This document shows positions 41,090-52,199 of a stretch of 60,000 nt of DNA, in pieces (within the stretch, counting starts at the first letter, position 1; each line of letters starts with the position of its first letter). The position numbers and the translations under genes are program-made. Under the pieces are notes generated by a model, which had not been told where the DNA came from, did no database searches, and saw nothing but the letters and a program-made list of their open reading frames with translations. The stretch lies in contig NC_079888.1 in NCBI RefSeq assembly GCF_029227915.1, positions 14,989,001-15,049,000 of the forward strand. The letters run 5' to 3'. The stretch is from Hydractinia symbiolongicarpus (Eukaryota; Cnidaria; Hydrozoa; Anthoathecata; Hydractiniidae).

Positions 41090-44000
41090 TCCCGGGCAGA
41101 CGCTAGGCGGCATTGGCCACGGCAAGTGTCGTAATTTGGTCGGGTTGTACAAGCCGTTTGTCATCTGCCCTTTTAAGTGCTAGCTTGTTCACCTCTTGCG
41201 TGTATACCTCATGGCTTTTGTTTTGGATCAATACCTGGCTCTTGTAGACATCAACGCCCTCTCACTGATAGTCGTCGAAGGTGATGGATTTTTTGGTTAC
41301 ACATCCTCATTGGTGACCAGTTGAATGTTGCGATGATTTCTAATGTTTTCCATTGTCTTGCCGAACACCGAGAGGTTCATCAGCTTGTAGAAGTCCTTCT
41401 CAAACTTGTTTTTGACAGCCGTTATCAGCCTTGTGTTGTGATCTATATATCCTTTAAGCCAGGGTTTCTGGTTAAACTGAATCACCCTGCGTATCCTCTT
41501 CAATTCAAGCCAATGCTTTAAGGCCTCGTGGAGGGCTCTGATTTGTACCACATACCTCCGCTTGTTTTCCAAATTTTGTAACAGTTTCTCGACCTTGTGG
41601 ACCGTCGTGCGTTCGGCTAGGAACGGCAACTCATTATGGGTATCGTGTAGTCTCTCCAGGTGGTCGATGTCAACCTCTAAAATGAACCCATGCTTATTCT
41701 TTTCAACGAGCTTCCCAATTCGCTTTTCTGTAAATGCGTCGACGTTTGACACCCACTTGACGCATAGTCCAGCCGTACAGGTTATTGCTATCGAGATATT
41801 GGAGGTATGAGGATTCAACCTCTGGATTGTACTGGTCTCCAATGTACTTGTTGTTTGCCTTGGCATACCAGTGTACAGCCTGGGTTATACCTCCTCGAAT
41901 ACCTTTTTCAAACATCTGGAGCATGTCGGGGTCTGTTAGGAGCTCTCATCTAATTTCGGTATACTTGAGTGCCGCTTTCCAGGCCAAGCCGGGTGCACTG
42001 TAAAAGTGTGCACAATCAAGCACACTTCCCGGAACGTTTCAAACACGTCGGCTAATAGCAGGACGTACGTGGTGAAATATATATCGTGATAGTTGCTCAT
42101 GGTAACGTTATCACCCTCTGGGGTAATACAATTCCATTCGTTTTTTAGCATAGGCATAGACATTATTGCTGATCCCCTTCATATTCAGATTGTTGTAAAA
42201 GGCCCCCCTGAGGGGGCAGCCCCAACTCTTCAAATCGTTGCCATCCGTCCATGTATTCGTACGGATAGACACCTTAGTCGGAATACGTCGCCCTTATCGA
42301 TGAACTTTGGCATGGATGGTACGTTTGCCTTTACCTGGTCCTGATTAAGTTGCCTCGTGGTACTTGAGTTGCAATTTTTACACCAGAATTTTTCCATGTA
42401 TTCGGCGTCTATACTCTGGAATTCAAGACAGGTATCTGCACACTGGTTGCATTTTATACCAGCGGCGTTTGTTCCTATGAGTTTGCTTGCCAATTTGTCT
42501 AGGTTTGAGGGCATTATCTACAACTATCGATATACCTAAAATCTATGGTCTTATACGTTTCTCCATCGGCATACCCCATACCTGACAATGGTACCTTGAT
42601 TTTAACGTTGAGACTGATATATTTCTCGGTATTCTCTGCGATGCACCCGATGTCCTGGGTGTCGTATTTTCACCCAGTTCTCGGATAAACAGGTGTGCGT
42701 CGAATCCACTTTAATAGTGGAATATCACAGGTATATGGCTAGGTATCTTGTACTTCAAATTACAGATGTTATGGGCTGCGCCACTATACAGCCCTGTATA
42801 GTGACAATAGTCTCGAACTTTGCGGTTATTTTCGCAGTCGTCAAACGGCTTTAGGGATATATGGCATCGCGTGGCCCTGTTATGTTTCCTTTTTAACACC
42901 TCTGTTAGAGGCAGCATGGGTTGTTGTGGGTAGTTATTATATAGACGCTTTACCTCGTCGTCCAGATGGTCCACGAATCGCTTGACACATTCCTCACCCA
43001 TGTATACTGTTAGTCATCCCCATAGGCGAATGTACTGTTTGTGCACCAGCCAGATGGTACAGGCTTACTCAACCTTCTCGTTTTTATACCCCTTGTATCT
43101 TCTACTAGTATCAATAAGCTTTCAAAGCCTGCATACGTAGCAAAGGGTACCTTGAATTGCTGTTGGCCATCCCTATAAAATAGTCATTTTTCAGACTCTG
43201 TTGACATCGTGATTTTAACAGCCTCATGGTCCTTGCACTAGATATGGTGTTTTTCCATTGATTAAACGAAACTCTATGCCCTCCCAATTGTAGTGGTTTA
43301 CGTAGGGTCTAAGATATTCGATTCGTGTTCCTCCCAATTTCTTCATGATGTAATGATGCTATGATACTCCACTTGAAACACTCCTCGTCTCATTCACCGG
43401 ATTAATGACGGCCTTTTTAGAGGTTATCCATTTGGGTAGCTCTATGTACGAGGAACCCCTTGCTAGCCGCAATTTATGGAAGTCTACATCAAGGTATAGG
43501 ACTAATCGAAAAGCCACCTTGGGGTAGTGCTGAATGCTCCACATGTGTTTTGATTTGAGCAAACATCCTATCCAACACGTCGTCTACGTCGCTTCCCTGG
43601 AAGATTGAGGCCAAATTACTACTGAAGGCCTTCTTCAATGTATTTGTCATTAGCCTCCTCCGAGTTTGTTTTCTTCTTCCACATGATCCATCGGGACAAC
43701 TTCTACCTGCTTTCCAACAAATTTTTTCACGTTAGTTTGCACCATCCCTATATACCCGTCTACATCGGCTCCACTACACCCGGAATGCGGAAACTTTGAA
43801 AGGTTTTGTGGAGCGCATGCTTATGTTCCTGAGGTGTATAGTCATGCTCCAGTTGATCATATAAATTTTGGATGTCTTCGAGGTAGTCTTTCGAAGCCTC
43901 TTTTTCTACCTCGTCATGAAGCGTAGGTTTCGCATTAGCTGTCCTATTATAGAGATTCGTAATATTACGTTTAAAGGCCGCATAGGTTTTCTTGACTCCC

Positions 44001-44340
44001 TCTTTTATAGGCTTTGGAACAGCGTCAACCAGCCAATTATACCACCCTTTCATCTTATCTTCGACAACCGAACGATTTTTTGCCACTTTCTGTCTCTCGA
44101 AGATGTCCATCTCAGATGGGGGTAATACCCAGTTGTGCCATTCCCGGATTTTACCCCCTATGGTTGGGCTGGTCTTTGCCAGTTCCTGTTTCTAAAAGAG
44201 GTCCATATCCTCTGATGTTATAGGTCTGACTGGTTTCTGTGGTACATTCTCCAATAAAGAAATCAATTCAGCCTTGCGTAGCCTGTAATACCCGGTTAAA
44301 CCACGACCCTTTGCAATATCTCATAATTGTTTCACAGTGT
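41090..44340 (-). pseudogene. Polinton DNA polymerase B with N-terminal SAP-like motif, copy B
   Basis: The N-terminal region near 44,280 reads GLTGYYRLRKAELISLLENV, a SAP-like motif. Then come KIREWHNWVLPPSEMDIF, EDIQNLYDQLEHDYTPQEHK (shared with copy A), ribbon-like and exonuclease-domain blocks (KVRDYCHYTGLYSGAAHNIC near 42,790; PSNLDKLASKLIG near 42,490; YVLLLADVFETF near 42,050), the palm region (SSYLQYLDSNNLYGWTM near 41,800, then HGFILEVDIDHLERLH near 41,670) and MNLSVFGKTMENIRNHRNIQ near 41,340. Just after this the reading jumps to the C-terminal EGVDVYKSQVLIQNKSH; motif C with its catalytic Asp pair, present in copy A, is deleted. Many stops. Protein-primed type polymerases of this family replicate the element. 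Confidence 0.85.
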
Positions 44341-44345
44341 ATATA

Positions 44346-47104
44346 GGAGATATAGGAGACATAAAATAGACGAATCGACGCTACCCCTGAAAATAGTTGT
44401 CCCTATTAAAAATATTCTTTCCTTATATTTGTCTATTATTTGTATATAAAAATTAAGTAAAATAGTTTTAGTTGTGTTGCAAATTTTATGTAGAATTTCA
44501 GTGTATTTCTTTTGTAACTGTAGGAAAAATTTCTTTAAGCACAAACTTAGTCACTACTCCAGTGTCATGGTAGAGGGTGCAAAGTGGCACATATTCTTCG
44601 ACTTCTGCGGAAAACAGTGTTGCTAACTTTTTTTTTCTCTTTGAACATTTAAATCATGCTAACTGATACATTTATCATATCTGAAAAATAGTATTTCAAT
44701 TAACAGCTCTTTGAATGACGGGTAAATAAGGTTCAATATTATAAAACTGCATTGTCTTCTACGTACCCCCACCATTTTATGCTATGTAGCTGATACGTAT
44801 ATACCACTGTAGGAATTTATGCTTGTACTTACGTGTATGTAAAACTTCTTTCTGTAATTTGAAATAGTTGTATGCTTTTTAAATAGAAAAATCATTGATG
44901 AGGTCATTTAATCATATACTCGTAAACTGTTTCCTTCCTGTAATCCAGCGATTTTTTTACAAGCCATTCAACTAGCACTATAAAGTATATATTTTAATGG
45001 AAATGTTTTAATGCAATTGTATGTCTCACGGAATATACTTCCCTTGTCATGATTAAGTGCCCTGGTAAAGTAGAAGTTAATGAAGACTTTTACGAACGGC
45101 AGGTCGAATTTGAAGAAGGAGGTTTTGGCATCTGCAACTTCGGAACAACTGCTTTATTTTAGAATAACACTCATCGCAGAATAATTAGGATGGTGGCTTT
45201 ATTTTTTAGTCGCATGGTAAATGTTCTCGTCATCAAAATTTCTTAGGATTTCTAATACGTTCGTTGTGATTAGTATATTTTTAAAAAGCTTTAAATTTCC
45301 AACCTATGTCAAATTACTGCAATAAACAGTGAATAATGAGATTTTAAGACTTTTCTTAAGCTTCTTGTAGCTTCAAGGGACTATGGAATGAGCATGGTTT
45401 TCCATTTTAAATTATAATACTGCTTTACATCGATTTTGGGTAAAGAACAAGAATATTTTTGAAAAATGTATACCTGGACACTCAAACATAAAAATATACA
45501 CCGTGGAAATTTAATAACGCAAGTATGTAGGTGTATTATACGCCCTCGGGGTGGGGTATAATTTAAAATTTAACATGTTTGGGCGTGAAAAGGGCGTAAA
45601 AGGACGCATTTTGAACAGAACAATGTTTACAGATAATATAGTTGTCAATAAGCTAGTTTGCGTCAATTGTCAATTTTAAAAATTAAGTTTTATAAATTCC
45701 AGAACAACTTTATAAAGGATGTTTTATAGCCGTCGTTGTAGAAAACCTTAGACAGTAAAATCGTCTTTGCTTGTTACAAGCACACACACGCCATAAGGGT
45801 ATTAACACATATGACCAGTCGTTAGCTTCTGAAAATATCCATCGGAAATTTCCCGCCACAGCTAATTCGATAAAAATAATTTAATTTAAAGATTTTGAAG
45901 AACCACTTACAAATAATGAAAATAAGCAGGTCATAGGAATAAAATTAGTATTCAGAACAAGTAGGTTCTGTAATCGTTGGTTTCATATTGTTAAGAAATT
46001 AAACCTGAAATGTCAAGAAAAACGCGTAGCAATTCAAATTCATAAAGAATCAATCTATTTAACACGATTCATACTAAATAGAGTTTTGCTGTCAATGGAC
46101 ATAAAATTTTCTCCATAGGGTGCAAATAACGCTATCATTAAAATGTCTAATTAAATCATAGAATTAAATATTTATTATACTTGAAATATTAATCATACAT
46201 TTGTGTTTTGATCATAAATTTTCTCCATAGGGTGCAAATAACGCTATCATTAAAATGTCTAATTAAATCATAGAATTAAATATTTATTATACTTGAAATA
46301 TTAATTATACATTTGTGTTTTGATCATAATCTGAGTTTTCTGTAAAAAGGAAGGGTACCTACAAAGCTGTGAAGGTTAAAATTAATAAGCAAAGCATTAA
46401 AGTTAGTAGACAGTATTTTAAATTAAAGTGGGTATCAAAGATCCACTGATTTTAGTGCTCATTCTCGTTTCAGAAAAATGAAACTAACATCCGCTTGTTT
46501 TTCTACAGGTTGCTTGTTACCATGGTTCATAAACCACATTCTCAGTTGTGTCTTCTTTTTTATCTCACTTGCAATTATTTTTGTTTTCATATCACTCTGG
46601 TAACCTTTGGTAAATAGCGCCTAAGAACCTATGATTATTTTAGGATTGAAATCCATTTGTTGAAATAGTTCCAAAACAAAAAAAGTTTTTCCTAGCCAGG
46701 AGAATTTTAATTCATATCAGTCGCCAACGTGAATTTCCTCCAATGTTTATATATACGTGCTGTATTTCTGGCAATTTCATTGGCCGGAAAAATTATTTCT
46801 GGGAAAATTCTAAAAAGGTTGAAGGTTTTCAACTTTCGGAATTCCGTCCAGTCCATAAAAAATTTCCGATAGTGCTGTAAACTTATTATATAAAACTTGC
46901 CTATGTTAGATGTTTCTCTTGTCCGTAAACTATTTCAACAAACGGAGATCAGCCTTTACAAGAATATTATCTACTAATTTTAGCTTCAAAAACTCGTTAT
47001 TTTCGATCTCAAGTGTAGGTAACTTTTAATCACCGAAATTTTTCTTAGATCTAAATTATCTCTTAAATTATCGAAAATGTCAAGGAGATACCAGGCATGT
47101 ATAT
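44346..47104. other. AT-rich region, no gene seen
   Basis: Immediately right of Polinton copy B. Short random frames only. The single clear structure is the tandem duplication at 46106-46329. Confidence 0.5.
46106..46329. repeat. 112-bp tandem duplication
   Basis: Two copies (about 46106-46217 and 46218-46329) that differ at a single base that I can see (TTAATCATAC versus TTAATTATAC). The unit contains TTTTCTCCATAGGGTGCAAA. Recent duplication. Confidence 0.9.
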
Positions 47105-47185
47105 AGACATCGTACGTACGTATATTGCTGTATTTGGTCTCCCACGAAGCGTGGATAATTACAATGCCCAATTAGAGATCAAAAT
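47105..47185 (+). pseudogene. second THAP-like fragment
   Basis: The bases ATATTGCTGTATTTGGTCTCCCAC match the THAP remnant at 48,336-48,358 with one change, and the flanking TAATTACAAT also matches. The reading YIAVFGLPRSVDNYN corresponds to the central THAP region. No cysteines are preserved around it. Confidence 0.45.
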
Positions 47186-47655
47186 TCATCATAACAAATC
47201 AGCCTAATCTAATCAACGTTATAATAAAGAATATAATTTGATTTGCACCACCATCAGGTGACGAACATTGCTTTTGTTGTTGCAGCAATAAAACGTAGGA
47301 ATACAACATTTATCATTTTCTTGATAAGAGTGTGACAATCCTGGCTATGTTATCATTTCTTGTCTATCTTTTTTTATTTGGCTTCTTTGTGAGCCCTCAT
47401 TTGAGGCTCAATCATACAGTATATACAGTATGTAGAATATACCCATAGAAATTTTTTTGTCTTGCTTCTTCCCTTCGCGGGGCAAAGAACAGTCCATTTA
47501 ATGTTGGTGAAATCGGGTGTATGAAAAATTAACGCCTTTTTGGATTGTGTCGGATCATAATTAATTTTACATTCCAAATGTTTTTATTCAAAAGGTCTGT
47601 TCTACATAACGGGTTTATCCTGTTGCTTTTGTATTTCAAAGTTATCATTGAAATA

Positions 47656-47682
47656 CTAACCCTAACTTTAACCCTAACCCTA
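47656..47682 (-). repeat. interstitial telomere-type repeat, CCCTAA units
   Basis: CTAACCCTAACTTTAACCCT AACCCTA: about four units of CCCTAA with one variant. TTAGGG is the telomere repeat of most animals, cnidarians included. A short interstitial trace, perhaps from break repair. Confidence 0.7.
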
Positions 47683-48278
47683 TGAGAACATACTCACAAG
47701 AAATACGTATAGTTTGCCCACAAAGGTGGCTTTGACCCTATTTGGTCCGGCAGTGGTGAGGATCCCTCCCCCTGAAATTTTTTGAATAACTTATTTATGC
47801 TATGTTGCATGGCTATGATACTTACTGAGTTATATTATTTATCTATTAGAAATTCTTAGACATTATCCCAGTTTATTCGAATTTTACCCGTAAATCAGGA
47901 GAACCAAATTTTCGGGCAATATTTTTCAACATCAAACTAAGTAAAATCCGGAATATATGTTAAATAACTTTTATTTGGCTTTTAGAAACTTTAAACAGAA
48001 TTTGAAAAATCACTCTAGAACTAAAGTAATTGAATTTTAAGTAGATAGCGGTACTTTAATCAAATCTCAAGCTTTTGATGACGTCATAGAAAAGTGCTGA
48101 CATAAGCAGAACTTTATTGATGCCATTGCGTATTTTATGTGATGTATTATGCGCAAGTGTGCCAATTTTAATTCAATTTGGACAAGCCTATAAAAACTTA
48201 GTGCGGGCGGATTTATTTTATGTGAACTTAGTCACAAACAAATCACGGAGCTATCGGCTGCAGTACTGGAAACACACA

Positions 48279-48540
48279 ATGCGTACTGCAAACTGCTCTA
48301 TTTATGAATGTAGATCATCGAGACTTAATCCAGATATTGCTGCATTTGGTCTCCCACTAATTGAGGGTAATTACAATTTGATCAAAACTTATCAAAAGAA
48401 AGAGGGAGTTATCACTACGTATTGAGACAACAAATTAAGAGGAAAAACCTTCACGTTTGTGAGCTACATTTTGAAAATAGCAAAGTAGGAAATCCCAAGC
48501 CTATTGCAACTAATATTTTGACCTTCAATAATGGCTAGGG
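48279..48540 (+). pseudogene. THAP zinc-finger domain remnant
   Basis: The ATG at 48279 starts MRTANCSIYECRSSRLNPDI followed by AAFGLP, the first half of a C2CH THAP finger (Cys-x4-Cys). After a frameshift near 48,415 the second half reads RRKNLHVCELHFENSKVG-like sequence (KNLHVCELHFEN), giving Cys-x2-His, then NPKPIATNILTF, in the place of the usual AVPTI-type box, and a stop near 48,536. THAP fingers bind DNA and occur in P-element-type transposases and proteins derived from them. Which of these it came from cannot be told; it is disabled by the frameshift. Confidence 0.65.
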
Positions 48541-49074
48541 ATATGTACCGATCCTGAAATGAGGAGCGCCATGCCAGTGTTGATTTTAAAGACCAGACTG
48601 ATTGGCTTTGTTTGGTCCATAAAAAGTCCTCATTATTATTATGCAATTTAATATCTACCAGTTATCATGATTAGAAAGAAATCCTGAACAAAGACTGAAA
48701 ATGTTTTTATATTGAAAATATTCGTAGAGCAATAAAATTTTGATGTTTTTCGCATAAATAAACAATTTTCACCTGAAAACATTGTCTAGTAAACTATCCT
48801 CATCGTTTTCATCTTTCAATATTTTTGATAAGAGAAGGAAAAAAAGAGATTTTAGAAAAAGCACCTTGACAGTTGATTTGTAAATTGACTGATTTCAAAA
48901 TCAAAAATATTAGCCGCTTAAATTTCAAGGTATTGTTTTTAAATATTCGCATAATTATTATGGAAGTCACTTTAAAACATGGCGAAAGTAGCTTAAAGTA
49001 GCTTAGATAGATAGATGTGCATATTTTACATGGCTAGCCTCACTAATATCGAGGGATATACCCTGTTAATTATT

Positions 49075-49310
49075 TCCAGGAGTTTTGAGCTACGTAGACC
49101 CAATAAGGGCCCGCGCTCTGCTAGACAACTCCCGGCAACATCCAACGGCCCACACATGAAGCCATCTCCCCAATTTCCCTCACGTGGCTTGGGTTAACCC
49201 GGGGCTGTGGTAACATTCACTCGCCCATGTTGAATCGCCGTCAAGAAGAATCGAACCGCGGTCTCCCGCACAGAGTACGAGAGCTACAACCACTAATCTA
49301 CGGCGCCACA
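49075..49310 (-). mobile_element. tRNA-derived SINE, copy 1
   Basis: On the minus strand the head (49310 to about 49236) has a Pol III A box TAGATTAGTGG and B box GGTTCGATTCT. The body contains CACGTGAGGGAAATTGGGGA and GTTGGATGTTGCCGGGAGTT. The same blocks in the same order occur at 54033-54205 on the other strand. Confidence 0.8.
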
Positions 49311-49598
49311 GCTTAGCTACAGCTAAGTCTTAAAAGACAAAAAAATCTAGCTTTAAACCAATAAAATAGCCAAAGATGGCTTAAGTACCTAGAAAAACAA
49401 TGTAGTTACCGCTTCATAATTTTTTAACTAAACTAAATTGTGCGAAATGACTTTCAAAACATTCGAAACAGTCACCATGTTCAATAAACTAATTTAAATG
49501 CATAATTTTAATGCTTAGTCTCACGATAATATAATTATAAGGGTGTGGCTTTCTTGATTAGTTTAGTTGATACGGCCGCGGATCAACAAAAATGTTGC

Positions 49599-49751
49599 GC
49601 AACTGCCATGCAAAAAATAACCAACCACAACGTAGCAGTTGCATTCCTACGATAGGTTATTCTTGTCTCTCTTTTCTTCTACAGCAAGCTAAAAAAGCAG
49701 AGTTATAAAAGCAGGACAGACATCGAAGCGTGAGAGTAGAAAAGAGAGACA
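49599..49751. repeat. nested inverted repeats
   Basis: GCAACTGC (49599-49606) pairs with GCAGTTGC (49635-49642), and TGTCTCTCTTTTCT (49664-49677) pairs perfectly with 49738-49751 across 60 bases. They could be two hairpins or ends of a small fold-back element. No coding capacity. Confidence 0.6.
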
Positions 49752-49807
49752 TGTATCCTGTCTACTGAAAACTTTGCAAAATGACAACACATTAGAGCCA
49801 AAAGATA

Positions 49808-50050
49808 AAACATCTGTGTGGTGGTCGAGGGCTGCCACCATAAAAAAATAACTTCAAATATTCACAATAAGTTTATTTTAAATTTAAGTTTAAAATAACA
49901 ACTTTTAATTAAACTGAATTTAAAATTCAAAATAAATTTGATCTAAAATTATATTCAACGCTACTTCAACGCTAATTAATATCGAATTTGTTTTTTAATT
50001 AAAATAAACTTAAAGTTTCGCTATGGCTGAGAGCTCCTAATGTTTTGGTG
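49808..50050 (+). repeat. short repeat family with direct terminal motif, copy 1
   Basis: GGTCGAGGGCTGCCA (49823-49837) and GGCTGAGAGCTCCTA (50025-50039) bracket a very AT-rich core. The reverse complement of 57215-57430 shows the same arrangement (GGTCAAGATCTGCCA ... GGCCGAGAGCTGCCA), with matching outer flanks (ACATCTGTGTGGTGG / ACAGATGTATGGTGG). Confidence 0.6.
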
Positions 50051-50079
50051 GTAAGTGCATGCCCTTAAGTCTTATTCAT

Positions 50080-50876
50080 ATTGCAATTTTAAAATGTTGT
50101 AGCACATGGGAACTTAACGATAGTTTGTGCAGAGATTTAGAAAATTATGTACTGCAAGGCATTCAAAGAAAAGAAATTTGGGAATTTATGTATGGTGACT
50201 AATCCATAGTATGTATGGAGCATCCGTACTTTAGACAGAAGGTTACGAAAATTTGAGATATATTATATTGACATGGTAAGTACGAGTGTGGAAGATGTCC
50301 GAAGCGTGGTAAAAAAAGAATTGGGGTACAGAGCGTTACTGCAAAATATCCCTCAGAAATACGCAGTGCACATATTAAGAGATGCAATGCACAACATTAT
50401 GTACGAAATAGAACCGGAAATGCTTAACGAAAGACAGCCAGGTACCAAGAAGAAAAATAAACGAAAGAAATTTAACAGCAATGGACCGAACTTTGTATTA
50501 TCGTTGGATGGCCATGACAAGCTAATGGGATACCAATATTGGACATTTTCCTTAGATATTTATGGCTGTATGGATACAGCTAGCAGAAAACTTTTATGGT
50601 TTCGCATATGGGGACAATTTTAAACCTGATCTCATTGATAGGTGGTACGTTGAACACTTATATGAATTCAGAATCGACAAACGCCCCGAGACAGGAGTTA
50701 TGGCTTAACCACGGCGACTTAGACGACTCAACAGACAGTGTTATATATGGACCTTCTACATCTAACCAAGTAAGGACTTTCTTTTATTCTTTGGCTTAAT
50801 TTGTGAAAATCTGTGTTGTTTCTAATAGATCGAACGATGGTGGCAAGAATTGCATGTAACTAATCTGCAATGTTAA
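50080..50876 (+). pseudogene. DDE integrase-core protein with intron, frameshifted
   Basis: In order: an N-terminal helix-turn-helix-like part (LDRRLRKFEIYYID, 50,230-50,272), LGYRALLQNIPQKYAVHILR, GPNFVLSLDGHDKLMGYQYW (first catalytic Asp, near 50,510), YGCMDTASRKLLWF, then in a second frame KPDLIDRWYVEHLYEF and RIDKRPETGVMA, and in a third DDSTDSVIYGPSTSNQ. That last frame reaches a GTAAGG donor at 50770. A TAATAG acceptor ends at 50828, and the next bases encode IERWWQELHVTNLQC and a stop. The layout fits the animal integrase-core-domain family found around Ginger-like transposons. Frameshifts near 50,610 and 50,690 disable it; the intron suggests a gene-like, not processed, origin. Confidence 0.7.
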
Positions 50877-50879
50877 AAT

Positions 50880-51840
50880 ACAAATCAATAAATAAAAATA
50901 AAAATTTTACATATCTATATGAAGTATTCCAAAAAAACAGTTAAAACTTTAACTGCATATCTTTAAAACTGATCACGAAATTTCTAAACGTTTCAGAATA
51001 TAAATCTTGTTATGTATAAACTTGACGATTCCAATATAAAACTTCTGAACGAGCTCAGTTTGAATGATAAAGTATTTCATTGTTTATTAATTCAGCAATA
51101 AATACATATTAGCATTTGAATATTTCAGTATTGAGGCCTTTAAAATTTACTCTCTTGTTGAAAACATCTTGAAAATGCTGATGGTGCATGGTTTGATAAC
51201 AGGTGATCTGAAAAAGAAAGTACGTTTTAAAAAATAAGAAACAAGAATACAATTTTACCATAAACTGCATGAAAACCAGGTTGTTTAATCATTGCCTCTT
51301 TAACCTCTCTTTGCCTCTTTGATTTGAAAAGGAAATTTATTAACAATATAAAACTCAATGTGATGCACAAGATATATTATATATATAAAATATATGTATA
51401 TACATTTAATTAAAGGTTACCTCCTGCGAAAAATAAGGTTAATTTGGACTAAGAAGATTCACTAATTATGCACGATGTCATGAGTGTGCTCTGAAAGGGG
51501 GTTAATTTAACATTTTTGACAAGCCATATAGAGTTAAATGTGTTTTCTCGTCGTTCACTTTGACACGTTTTGGACATTTTACATCAATTTTAATATATAG
51601 TTATCATAATTATTCTCAATCCAGGGGTGGATTTACACTTTGGCCACTTCGGCACTCGCCTAAGGAGAAATTTCGCCAATGAGAAAATCGTGTGCATCTA
51701 AAAATAGTAATTGATTTAAAACAAGGCATATTTCTTATTATAAGAGTTCAGTAAGGTTCCTTTTCGCCCAGGATCCGGCTTAATAATTTAACCTCCTTTG
51801 TTTGGTGCCGTAAAAACAGTCGACTTCGGCGGCCTCCGAA
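50880..51840. other. AT-rich region, no gene seen
   Basis: A TA-rich stretch lies at 51,367-51,405. No coding signal and no recognisable repeat beyond this. Confidence 0.5.
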
Positions 51841-52195
51841 GTGTGGACTTTTGGACCCTCCCAAACAAAAGAAAAACAAAAGAATTATGACGCCAAGAAG
51901 AATCTCGCCAAAGTTTGGACTTTTGGACTCTCTTACAAAAAAGAACTTGTGAGGTCAAGAAAAATCTCGCCGAAGTCGTCGAAATTTACGGTAAAAGAGA
52001 GACTGATATTGGTGGATCATGGTGAAAGATTGATATTGGTGGATTAATTTACTCTTCCTATTATTATTGTTTCGTGGTAGCCGGTCTGTTTGATAGGTTC
52101 AGCCAACTTCGGCGAGCTGCAATTCCTAAATTTGGACTACGCTACCTCAATGACTACGCTAACTCAAGGACTACTCATTAACTCAATGTCTACGC
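51841..52195. repeat. cluster of short tandem repeats
   Basis: An approximately 85-bp unit occurs twice (51,841-51,924 and 51,925-51,993; shared TTTGGACTTTTGGAC, then AATCTCGCC). It is followed by two units of TGATATTGGTGGAT (52,003-52,044). After 52,137 comes a loose array of CTACGCTAACTCAATGA-like units to 52,195. An open frame over part of it is likely a repeat artefact. Confidence 0.65.
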
Positions 52196-52199
52196 TTTC

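Noticed and set aside
42202-42217. GCCCCC/GGGGGC hairpin as terminator
   Set aside because: It lies inside the polymerase coding remnant and is probably coincidental with coding sequence.
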